A stretch of 64,000 nucleotides of DNA from Streptomyces sp. Ru62 (GTDB taxonomy: Bacteria > Actinomycetota > Actinomycetes > Streptomycetales > Streptomycetaceae): positions 62,001-126,000 of the forward strand of contig NZ_PQSU01000009.1 in assembly GCF_002920615.1 (NCBI RefSeq), given 5' to 3'. This document shows positions 57,941 through 64,000 of the stretch, in pieces. The translations under genes were made by a program, and so were the position numbers. How positions within the stretch are numbered: the stretch's first letter is position 1; each line of letters begins with the position of its first letter. The notes under the pieces are model-generated. The model was not told where the DNA came from. It worked only from the letters and a program-made list of their open reading frames with translations, and made no database searches.

Positions 57941-58369
57941 CTAGCTCACCAGCGTCTCGCGAAGTACATCGGCGATCGACGTTCCCGCCAACTCCTGCCG
58001 CATGACCTGCTCGACCCGGCCGTAGACGCCGCTCAGGGCGGGCCGGATGCCTCGGCCGACCGGACACTCCAGATTGGGCTCGGTGCGGTGCAGGCCGAAC
58101 AGTGGCTGCGCACCAACGGCGTCATACACCTCAAGCAGGGTGATCTCCTCGGGCTCACGGGCCAGACTCCATCCCGCACCTGCGCCATGGCGGACCTCCA
58201 CCAGGCCGGCTCGGCGCAGGTCACCGAGGCTGCGCCGGATGATCACGGGGTTGGTGTTGACGCTGGCCGCGATCTGGTCCGAAGTCAGAACCTCCTGGCC
58301 ACGGCGCTGCGCCAACGCCAGCCACGCCAGTGCATGCGTCGCGATGGTCAGTCGACTGTTGGCCGCCAT
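57941..58369 (-). CDS. Rrf2-family transcriptional repressor
   Basis: 142 residues from ATG 58369 (GGAGGAG upstream). RLTIATHALAWLALAQRRGQ, LTSDQIAASVNTNPVIIRRS and LGDLRRAGLVEVRHGAGAGW are the winged-helix of Rrf2 proteins. The C-terminal part (EPNLECPVGRGIRPALSGVY) keeps only one cysteine, so no three-Cys iron-sulfur cluster like IscR/NsrR; it belongs rather with the YwnA-like redox or ligand sensors. Upstream palindrome implies autoregulation; NIPSNAP gene is the other likely target. Confidence 0.92.
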   Translation of the reverse strand: MAANSRLTIATHALAWLALAQRRGQEVLTSDQIAASVNTNPVIIRRSLGDLRRAGLVEVRHGAGAGWSLAREPEEITLLEVYDAVGAQPLFGLHRTEPNLECPVGRGIRPALSGVYGRVEQVMRQELAGTSIADVLRETLVS

Positions 58370-58386
58370 CACTCCTCCTTGCTTGT

Positions 58387-58405
58387 TGTAACAGCTTCTG
58401 TTGCA
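58387..58405. promoter_or_regulatory. Rrf2-type operator upstream of its own gene
   Basis: TGTAACAGCTTCTGTTGCA: half-sites TGTAACA and TGTTGCA, 18 bp before the ATG on the minus strand. Confidence 0.65.
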
Positions 58406-58652
58406 TTAGCCCTCGCAGTCAAGCCACTTCGATCGACCGGAGCCGGGCGCAATGCGACCACGCCGGGTGGGCTGACAGCTGCCGGACGACGGCCTGCCGA
58501 GGCAACCGTGGGGAACGGTGAGCCAGGAAAGCGCCAGGATTCGAGGGACCGGGCAGACCTTGGTGCGCTGAATGGCCCCGCACATCGCGCGGCGGTCATA
58601 TGCGCTGTTTAGCCTCACCGATAGGCACGATCACGAGGAAGGGAATGGTCCT

Positions 58653-58868
58653 ATGCCTGTCGTGGAGATCAAGGTCATCGAGGGCGTCTTCACTCACGAG
58701 GAGAAGCGCCAACTGGTGGAACGCCTCTCCGAAACTCTCATCGAGATCGCAGGCGAGCCGATGCGCCAGTCCACGCACGCGTTCATCACTGAGACACCGA
58801 GCGCCGAGTGGGCGATCGGCGGCGCGGCGAAGCAGGCCGAAGACATCAAGGCCATGCGGGGCTCCTGA
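58653..58868 (+). CDS. 4-oxalocrotonate tautomerase family protein
   Basis: 71 residues. MPVVEIKVIEGVFTHEEKRQ: Pro2 becomes the catalytic N-terminal proline after Met removal. LVERLSETLIEIAGEPM and THAFITETPSAEWAIGG (with the conserved Trp-region) match 4-OT monomers that form hexamers. ATG 58653 is preceded by GAGGAAGGGA. Isomerises keto/enol substrates in the cytosol; specific substrate unknown. Followed by a strong hairpin. Confidence 0.92.
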   Translation: MPVVEIKVIEGVFTHEEKRQLVERLSETLIEIAGEPMRQSTHAFITETPSAEWAIGGAAKQAEDIKAMRGS

Positions 58869-58941
58869 CCTGGAGCCGGGTACCGCAGTGCGTACGTTGC
58901 CGACCGGCCAAGGCCCTCCGTATCGCGCACTGGTGCGAATG

Positions 58942-58969
58942 AGCCCCGGCCAGCGTGCCGGCCGGGGCT
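58942..58969 (+). terminator. Perfect 10-bp hairpin after tautomerase gene
   Basis: AGCCCCGGCC, eight-base loop, GGCCGGGGCT. Located 73 bp after the stop codon; likely terminator. The remainder of 58869-59211 shows nothing else. Confidence 0.65.
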
Positions 58970-59211
58970 GAACCCACGAGGGGTGTGATCGTGAAGGGCG
59001 GTCGCCTACGCGGCGAAAGGCGATGCGAGGCTTCAGCCGAACGATCGTCCTCGCATGCAGTGGTTGAGGCCCGGGGACACTGTCCCTTCACCATCACGAG
59101 CCCTTCAACCACACCCGCCCGGCGAACATTCCCGTACGTCGCCAACCCGGCGTCCAGCGACTCGGATGATCGGATCATGCGCACGACCGACGCTCGGGCA
59201 CGGGCAGGGCG

Positions 59212-59904
59212 TCACGCCTGCGGCCGGGCGAGTTTGACGGCCACGGCGTCGAGAACCCAGTCCAGGCCGGTCGCGAAGGATGCCTCGGCATCCACGTCCG
59301 TACCGTCGTGCACCGCCTTGGCCAGCGCCGGGAAGCGGCCCGTGGCCAACATCCTCATCACATGCGGACCGGAGGCGCGCTGCCAGTCGCGCTTGGACAG
59401 GCCCGTGGCGCGCTCGGCCCGCAGGTTCGCGATCTCGCGCCTGATGGCGCCAGTGAAGTAGGCGCTGACAGTCTCCACGGCGCGCATGACGGTGTCGATG
59501 TCGGCGAGGCCGTCGAGGGCGGCCAGTGTGGCCTCGGTGACGGCCAGGCCGTTCGGGCCCAGGGTCGGGCGGCCGCCGAGCAGATCGGCGAGCCATTCGT
59601 GACGCAGAGCGGCCTGCCTCGTGCGGTGGGCGAGGATGCGCAGCGCCTCCCGCCAGTCACCGGGCTGCTCCTCGGGGAGGATCTCGGCCTGGACCTCATC
59701 CACCATGAGGTCGAACAACTCCTCCTTGGTGGCGATGTATCCGTACAGCCGCATCGGGCCGGCGTTCAGCCGGGCGGCGACCTTGCGCAACGACACCGCG
59801 TCCAGCCCGCCCTCGTCGGCCAGCGCGATGGCGGCGGCGACGATCCGCTCCCGGTCCAGCGGCACGGGGCGATTCGTCGGCTCCGGCCGGTCCCACACAG
59901 TCAT
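59212..59904 (-). CDS. TetR-family repressor, divergent to a flavin monooxygenase
   Basis: 230 residues. RERIVAAAIALADEGGLDAV, SLRKVAARLNAGPMRLYGYI and ATKEELFDLMVDEV form the TetR N-terminal HTH. The C-terminal region resembles TetR_C as in TetR-class regulators (HEWLADLLGGRPTLGPNGLA). Starts are 53 bp apart from the TetX-like gene, and the gap has two dyads. The pair looks like a classical repressor-enzyme module. Confidence 0.92.
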   Translation of the reverse strand: MTVWDRPEPTNRPVPLDRERIVAAAIALADEGGLDAVSLRKVAARLNAGPMRLYGYIATKEELFDLMVDEVQAEILPEEQPGDWREALRILAHRTRQAALRHEWLADLLGGRPTLGPNGLAVTEATLAALDGLADIDTVMRAVETVSAYFTGAIRREIANLRAERATGLSKRDWQRASGPHVMRMLATGRFPALAKAVHDGTDVDAEASFATGLDWVLDAVAVKLARPQA

Positions 59905-59923
59905 GGTGACATCGTACTGTTGC

Positions 59924-59953
59924 GATGCGCTGCATCAAGGCAATACGGTGTAT
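59924..59953. promoter_or_regulatory. Two short dyads between tetR-type and tetX-type genes
   Basis: GATGCGCTGCATC (59924-59936) and ATACGGTGTAT (59943-59953), each a palindrome with a three-base centre and half-sites of the form (G)ATRC/GYAT(C), 17-19 bp apart. Probable TetR operators overlapping both promoters. Confidence 0.6.
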
Positions 59954-59957
59954 CGCC

Positions 59958-61076
59958 ATGAGACGTCGTATCGCCGTGGTCGGGAGCGGTCCTGCCGGCC
60001 TCACCTTCGCCCGTGTCCTGCACCGCCATGGTCACCCCGTCACGGTCCTCGAACGCGACCCCGCCCCCGACGCGCGCCCTCCGGGCGGCACACTGGACCT
60101 GCAGGAAGGGCTGGGCCAGGTCGCGATGGACAAGGCGGGGCTGCTGGCGGAGTTCCAGGCGCTGTCCCGCCCCGAGGGGCAGGCCATGCGCATCCTGGAC
60201 ACGGACGGGACCGTCCTGCGCGACTGGCGACCCCGCCCAGACGACCGGGCCAATCCCGAGATCGACCGCGGGAGACTCCGTGACCTGCTGCTCGGCCCTG
60301 TCGACGTCCAGTGGGGGCGCGGTGTGACGCGGGTGGTGCCAGGGACCCGGGACGGCGTACTGGTCCACTTCGCGGACGGGCGACAGGAGACGTTCGACCT
60401 CGTGGTCGGCGCGGACGGCGCCTGGTCCCGGGTGCGCCCCGCAGTCTCTTCGGCCACACCGCACTACACCGGCGTCACCTCGGTGGAAACCTCCTTGGAC
60501 GACGTCGACACCCGCCACCCCGAGCTCGCGCGGTTGATCGGCGACGGTTCCGTGGCTGTGTACGGCGTCAACCGCTCCCTCGTCGCCCAGCGCAACAGCG
60601 GAGGCCACGTCAAGGTGTACGCCAAGTTCCGCGCGCCGCTGGACTGGCACACGAACCTGGACCTGGACGATGTCGAGGCCGTGCGATCGAGCCTGCTGGT
60701 TCTGTTCGACGGCTGGGCCGCTCCCGTCCTCGACCTCCTCCGCCACGGCAGCGCGTTCGTCCACCGCCCCCTCTATGTCCTGCCCGTGTCCCACACCTGG
60801 ACCCACGTCTCCGGAGTGACGCTACTGGGCGACGCCGCCCACCTGATGCCCCCACTGGGGGCAGGCGCGAACCTCGCGATGCTGGACGGCGCCGAACTCG
60901 CCGAGTCCATCGCCACCGGCCCTGAGCATCTGGACGAGGCCGTCCGCGCCTTCGAGGAACAGATGTGGGCACGGGCCGACAGGTGGGCGAAGATCACGAC
61001 GGCCGGCCTGGAACGCCTCGTGAGCCCGGACCCCGCCGAAGCCCTCGCCCTCTTCGACCAAGTCCAGCCGTCCTGA
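59958..61076 (+). CDS. TetX-like FAD-dependent monooxygenase
   Basis: 372 residues from ATG 59958. RRRIAVVGSGPAGLTFARVL is the FAD-binding GxGxxG motif; DLVVGADGAWSRVRP is the DG motif; VTLLGDAAHLMPPLGAGANL and AMLDGAELAESIAT the second FAD motif. LDLQEGLGQVAMDKAGLLAE matches the TetX/PHBH-type aromatic monooxygenase subgroup. Uses NADPH and oxygen; may inactivate an antibiotic or tailor a metabolite. Tetracycline resistance is not implied by sequence alone. Confidence 0.92.
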   Translation: MRRRIAVVGSGPAGLTFARVLHRHGHPVTVLERDPAPDARPPGGTLDLQEGLGQVAMDKAGLLAEFQALSRPEGQAMRILDTDGTVLRDWRPRPDDRANPEIDRGRLRDLLLGPVDVQWGRGVTRVVPGTRDGVLVHFADGRQETFDLVVGADGAWSRVRPAVSSATPHYTGVTSVETSLDDVDTRHPELARLIGDGSVAVYGVNRSLVAQRNSGGHVKVYAKFRAPLDWHTNLDLDDVEAVRSSLLVLFDGWAAPVLDLLRHGSAFVHRPLYVLPVSHTWTHVSGVTLLGDAAHLMPPLGAGANLAMLDGAELAESIATGPEHLDEAVRAFEEQMWARADRWAKITTAGLERLVSPDPAEALALFDQVQPS

Positions 61077-61289
61077 CCGCCGAGCGCCAGCGCCCACCAC
61101 CGCTGGACCAACCGACGGATGCCTGCACCGAGCTCAGCCCCCAGCCCGCGGCGAGCCGGCGACGGCCGCCGCAAGTCTCACGGACGGACGGGGCGTCGCT
61201 GATGCCCGATCGGCGATGGCGCGTCGGCGGACACGCTCTTCCACTCGGACCACGTGGCGTCGGGAACTCCATGATCTTGGAAGGGCACG

Positions 61290-61511
61290 TCATTCGCCCG
61301 TGGCGTCCTCGGCCTCCCAGCGCAGCAGGTCGCCCGGCTGACACTGGAGCACCTCGCACAGCGCGGCGAGCGTCGCGAAGCGCACCGCCTTGGCGCGGCC
61401 GTTCTTGAGTACCGCCAGGTTGGCGGGGGTGATCCCTACGCGGTCCGCGAGCTCGCCCACGGACATCTTGCGCCTGGCCAGCATCACGTCGATGTCGACG
61501 ACGATCGGCAT
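61290..61511 (-). CDS. XRE/Cro-type HTH regulator (YozG-like)
   Basis: 73 residues. VVDIDVMLARRKMSVGELAD, RVGITPANLAVLKNGRAKAV and RFATLAALCEVLQCQPGDLL make up a complete Cro/C1 HTH. The start ATG overlaps the last base of the upstream DUF2975 stop, so translation is coupled. The DUF2975 plus small HTH pair is a recurrent membrane-sensor and regulator module. Confidence 0.93.
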   Translation of the reverse strand: MPIVVDIDVMLARRKMSVGELADRVGITPANLAVLKNGRAKAVRFATLAALCEVLQCQPGDLLRWEAEDATGE

Positions 61512-62002
61512 CAGATCACCTCGTCCAACTCCGCCTGCATCTGCGCCGCTTCGACGTCACGCGCGACGGCCTGGGCGAGCAGCATGCGCAGCACGAGCAC
61601 GATGAGCGCGACTCCCAGGATGGCCACGCCGACCCCGCCCATGATGAGGGTGACGCCCGGGTCGTCCCGCTGGCCCGGCGCATTGATGACCGTGACCGCG
61701 AACCACACGAGGGCAGCCGCCACGATCGCGCCGATCACGCCGTCCACGTACCGGAAGGCGGCGTGGGAGAACACGGTTCCGCGTCGCACCATCGTCACCA
61801 GCCGCCATACGCAGACCAGGGCGACCTGGACCGCCACCATGCCCAGGATCGTGATCAGGCGCAGCGCGGTCAGCGGGAGCGAACCGTCCTCCGGGTCGCT
61901 CCCGCTGACCAATGTCCACACCATCAATGCCTGCACGAACACGGTGCCGGTGAGCACCACCACGAGCACGGCCCGCAGCGCACGAACGGTCAGCTTTCCC
62001 AT
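61511..62002 (-). CDS. DUF2975 membrane protein
   Basis: 163 residues from ATG 62002 (GAAGGA upstream). Four transmembrane helices: AVLVVVLTGTVFVQALMVWT, LITILGMVAVQVALVCVWRL, VIGAIVAAALVWFAVTVI and VGVAILGVALIVLVLRML. DUF2975 proteins pair with YozG-type regulators and may sense membrane state. Upstream lies a 17-bp palindrome. Confidence 0.92.
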   Translation of the reverse strand: MGKLTVRALRAVLVVVLTGTVFVQALMVWTLVSGSDPEDGSLPLTALRLITILGMVAVQVALVCVWRLVTMVRRGTVFSHAAFRYVDGVIGAIVAAALVWFAVTVINAPGQRDDPGVTLIMGGVGVAILGVALIVLVLRMLLAQAVARDVEAAQMQAELDEVI

Positions 62003-62034
62003 GACCCATCCTTCCATCGAATAGCGATCGGAAT

Positions 62035-62051
62035 CTATCGAGATTCGATAG
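62035..62051. promoter_or_regulatory. Perfect 17-bp palindrome upstream of DUF2975-HTH operon
   Basis: CTATCGA, GAT, TCGATAG. A partial repeat of the half-site (ATCGAATAG) lies at 62017. Position, 33 bp before the ATG, suits an autoregulatory operator. Confidence 0.6.
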
Positions 62052-62174
62052 GTGAAGCAAGGGCTGGGATGGAGGGTGTGCGGTAGTTGTCGCACGGTGG
62101 CGGGACGACCCCGCCTCCCCTGGCACGGCGGTTGCGCAAGCGCCGGGGAGGTTCGCCGTGGCCACCTGATCGCT

Positions 62175-62345
62175 TCAGGAGGTTCGCAGGCGGCGGAGCC
62201 ATATGAGGTTGCAGGCCGGTCCGGGCAGGCCCGGGGGAGATCGGCGCGTCACTCGCAGCGGGTGCGGAGCCGTTTGAACTGGGGCGGTCAGGCGAAGGCG
62301 CGCTCGACCAACCAGCGCACCTTGCCCAGTTGCCGGCCGTCGGCC
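62175..62345 (-). mobile_element. IS5-type transposase C-terminal remnant
   Basis: The minus strand gives LGKVRWLVERAFA with a stop, then in the same frame PPQFKRLRTRCE and stop, and in a shifted frame CNLIWLRRLRTS and stop. This is the end of an IS5-group transposase (KVRWVVERTFAW..FKRLRIRYE ... CSLICFRRL), with nonsense and frameshift mutations. Confidence 0.65.
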
Positions 62346-62926
62346 CGCTGCCGGCCGCGTCGCGCCGGCCTCGCCGCCGAAGGAGGTGCGGGAGTTCGAC
62401 GGCACCGAGTATGTGCTGGAGCGGGGTATCCGGCCAGGCCCGATCCAATTCGCCAGACGGCACGGATCGGTTTCGCCACCCGGCACGCAACGCCATCGTG
62501 CGCCGCGACACCGACGGCACCTACCGCACGCTGCTTGCCGATCGGCAGCGGCCCGGCGCGCCGCTGATCCAGCACCGCCTCGGGAACCGGGCCCGCCTGT
62601 TTCGGTCGGCAACGGCCGGACGCTCCGCGCCGTTCCGCGTTCGCACACCATCGCATCTCCCGGAAAGCAATCCCCGCCCTGCCCCCGCAACCTCACCCAC
62701 GCGTTCGTCGTGGCTGTCGTGGCCGCCTGCGCCGCCGTCGGCAACGACAGTGAACGCCGTCCAGCGCCCGGTGCGCGTTCACGTGTCGCCACGGCACCAC
62801 GGCGCGACGACCGTCGCCCGAGTCCGGGGCTGCGATGCGGAGTCGTAGGTCGGATGACGGATGGCTCGGTGCCGGACCTGAGAAAACCTGATGGGGACCG
62901 CATGAGTCCCATCAGGAAGGTATGTC
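62346..62926. other. Gap with possible royal-jelly-protein remnant
   Basis: The plus strand at about 62480-62550 reads RNAIVRRDTDGTYRTLLADR, close to KAIVRRDTDGSYHTLVQDER in the MRJP gene at 2383-3579. No flanking similarity survives. The rest of the gap is featureless apart from the hairpin at its end. Confidence 0.3.
62887..62916. promoter_or_regulatory. Inverted repeat just before the MoaF-like gene
   Basis: CCTGATGGGGAC (62887-62898) pairs with GTCCCATCAGG (62906-62916) with one bulged G and a seven-base loop. The right arm's end is immediately followed by the AAGG of the ribosome binding site. Operator or RNA hairpin affecting initiation. Confidence 0.5.
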
Positions 62927-63247
62927 ATGTCACAGGAGCGGATGACCGAGCGCCGGTACTTCGTCGACTTGGGCCTGCTGACCCTGGAAGTGCACTTCGA
63001 GTCCGAGGAACGCATGACCTTCACCGTCGTCGCCGGCGGGGGCATGGTGCCGGACGGTCACGTGGAGACGGTGGCCATCACCGCGGCGGAGATCCGGCCT
63101 GACGTGTTCCTCACATCCTGGAAGGAGGAGTCCGGCGCCACCATCACTCACCTGGAGGACTTCGAGCGCGGTGTGGTCCACTCGCGCATCACCCTGCCGG
63201 ACGGCACCCCGCTGGCCCTCACCGGCACCATCAAGCCGCTGGACTGA
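62927..63247 (+). CDS. MoaF-related lipocalin-like protein
   Basis: 106 residues from ATG 62927 (ATG 62942 is an alternative). YFVDLGLLTLEVHFESEERM, TFTVVAGGGMVPDGHVETVA and DVFLTSWKEESGATITHLED, ending RITLPDGTPLALTGTI, form a small beta barrel like MoaF-related domains. No catalytic residues evident. Cytosolic. An inverted repeat precedes the ribosome binding site. Confidence 0.75.
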   Translation: MSQERMTERRYFVDLGLLTLEVHFESEERMTFTVVAGGGMVPDGHVETVAITAAEIRPDVFLTSWKEESGATITHLEDFERGVVHSRITLPDGTPLALTGTIKPLD

Positions 63248-63594
63248 CGGCTGCGGCGCGTTCGCACGGCCCGCACGCCGCGCGACCGCGGAGAGCGTGG
63301 ACGGCACCGGTGGCATGCCCCACCGTCGGTGAGGTGCCGCGGATTTCAAGGGCGGCAGCTCGGCGGGGAGTTCGGCACAGTCGGTCCGGCCGAACCGTCG
63401 TAGCGGGAGGCCCGCGGTGGTCGGCGGCGGGCCGATGGCTACCGGGCTGGTACCGGGCAACGTCCGTCGGCCACCGGGCTCGTACCCGGGCGACGTCCGG
63501 CGGCCGATCATCGATTTTCCGACTGCCTGACGCTCTGTCAGTTCTACGACGGCGCAGGCCCAGTAGTGACCGCACGAGCACCAAGGAAGGCAGC
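63248..63594. other. Intergenic before the dehydrogenase gene
   Basis: 347 bp without a gene; contains the tandem repeat listed separately and AAGGAAGG serving the next ATG. Confidence 0.4.
63439..63503. repeat. Two tandem ~32-bp imperfect repeats
   Basis: CTACCGGGCTGGTACCGGGC and its continuation at 63439-63470 recur as CCACCGGGCTCGTACCCGGG and continuation at 63471-63503, with five or so differences. Confidence 0.55.
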
Positions 63595-64000
63595 ATGTCG
63601 GCAGACGCCATCGGCAAACCCGTGGTCTGGATACCGTACGAGCCGAAGGAACTCGGGGACCTTCCCGAGGAACTGGACTGTCACCTCTGGGACGGCACCG
63701 AGTTGTACCCCACCCCCGTCGAGGATGTCCGCTTCCTGACCGGTTTCCCCGGCACGACCGGGTACGGCTCGCTAGTCGACGCGCTGTCCCGCAGCCGCGG
63801 CCTCGACATCCTCCAGGTGCTCAGCTCCGGGTACGACTATCTCCTGCCCCATCTGGACCTGCTGCCGTCCGGTGCCCGACTGTGCACGGGACGCGGAGTG
63901 CACGCCGGTCCGACCGCCGAGCTGGCCGTCGGCCTGCTCATCGCCTCCGCACGCGGCATCGGCCGGTTCGCGCGTGAGCAGGGCCGCGAGGAGTGGAAGC
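63595..64000 (+). CDS. D-isomer-specific 2-hydroxyacid dehydrogenase, N-terminal part (cut by window edge)
   Basis: 135 residues visible from ATG 63595. VEDVRFLTGFPGTTGYGSLV, LDILQVLSSGYDYLLPHLDL and CTGRGVHAGPTAELAVGLLI (the substrate-domain strand preceding NAD binding) follow the D-2-hydroxyacid dehydrogenase pattern. The NAD-binding GxGxxG and catalytic Arg/Glu/His lie beyond 64000. Likely NAD(P)-dependent oxidoreductase of 2-keto acids in the cytosol. Confidence 0.85.
   Translation, partial: MSADAIGKPVVWIPYEPKELGDLPEELDCHLWDGTELYPTPVEDVRFLTGFPGTTGYGSLVDALSRSRGLDILQVLSSGYDYLLPHLDLLPSGARLCTGRGVHAGPTAELAVGLLIASARGIGRFAREQGREEWK

Overview
The window looks like a Streptomyces (or closely related actinomycete) chromosome arm. 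It is very GC-rich with strong third-position GC bias. It carries GTG/TTG starts with purine-rich ribosome binding sites, many Tat/Sec-exported proteins, a SARP-type regulator, a mycothiol-type PIG-L amidase and many decayed insertion sequences. No rRNA, tRNA, integrase or large biosynthetic assembly line was seen.

Layout. 0-8 kb: a cut-off MDR oxidoreductase, a decayed NmrA/aldo-keto junction, a secreted SnoaL-like plus royal-jelly-protein operon, a TDT-family transporter and a DUF3103 secreted protein. 7-16 kb: two VOC proteins flanking an AraC regulator, a PIG-L amidase, a degenerate type I-E-like CRISPR remnant, a 929-aa AfsR-like SARP regulator next to two tandem small secreted proteins, and an SRAP (YedK/HMCES) protein. 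16-23.5 kb: an insertion-sequence graveyard (several IS5-type elements, one IS630 and, further upstream, one IS21) interleaved with small accessory genes, including an intact and a broken copy of one unknown family. 23.5-27.4 kb: a Tat-exported GH106 rhamnosidase and a GH127/GH78 deletion remnant, each preceded by a LacI-type operator-like palindrome.

27.5-31.3 kb: a two-gene unit of a transmembrane Ser/Thr kinase and an FHA domain fused to a MICAL-like FAD monooxygenase. This is a plausible phospho-regulated redox module. 32-41.9 kb: an MFS exporter converging on an AraC regulator, a PaaI-like thioesterase, PhoD phosphatase, DUF2630, and an fmdB-amiS-fmdA formamide/acetamide utilisation set.

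42.3-52.8 kb: the most unusual segment. It has a trypsin-like protease/nSTAND NTPase/14-WD40 membrane protein, an Sll1717-type P-loop ATPase, a Cys-rich mini-protein and a convergent Ser/Thr kinase with TPR and 14 WD40 repeats. The architecture resembles NTP-dependent conflict or signalling systems. 52.8-64 kb: small transcriptional-regulator units (ArsR-like, Rrf2, TetR/TetX, XRE-DUF2975), several with recognisable palindromic operators, an Mrr-like membrane nuclease, tautomerase, NIPSNAP, MoaF-like and a cut-off D-2-hydroxyacid dehydrogenase.
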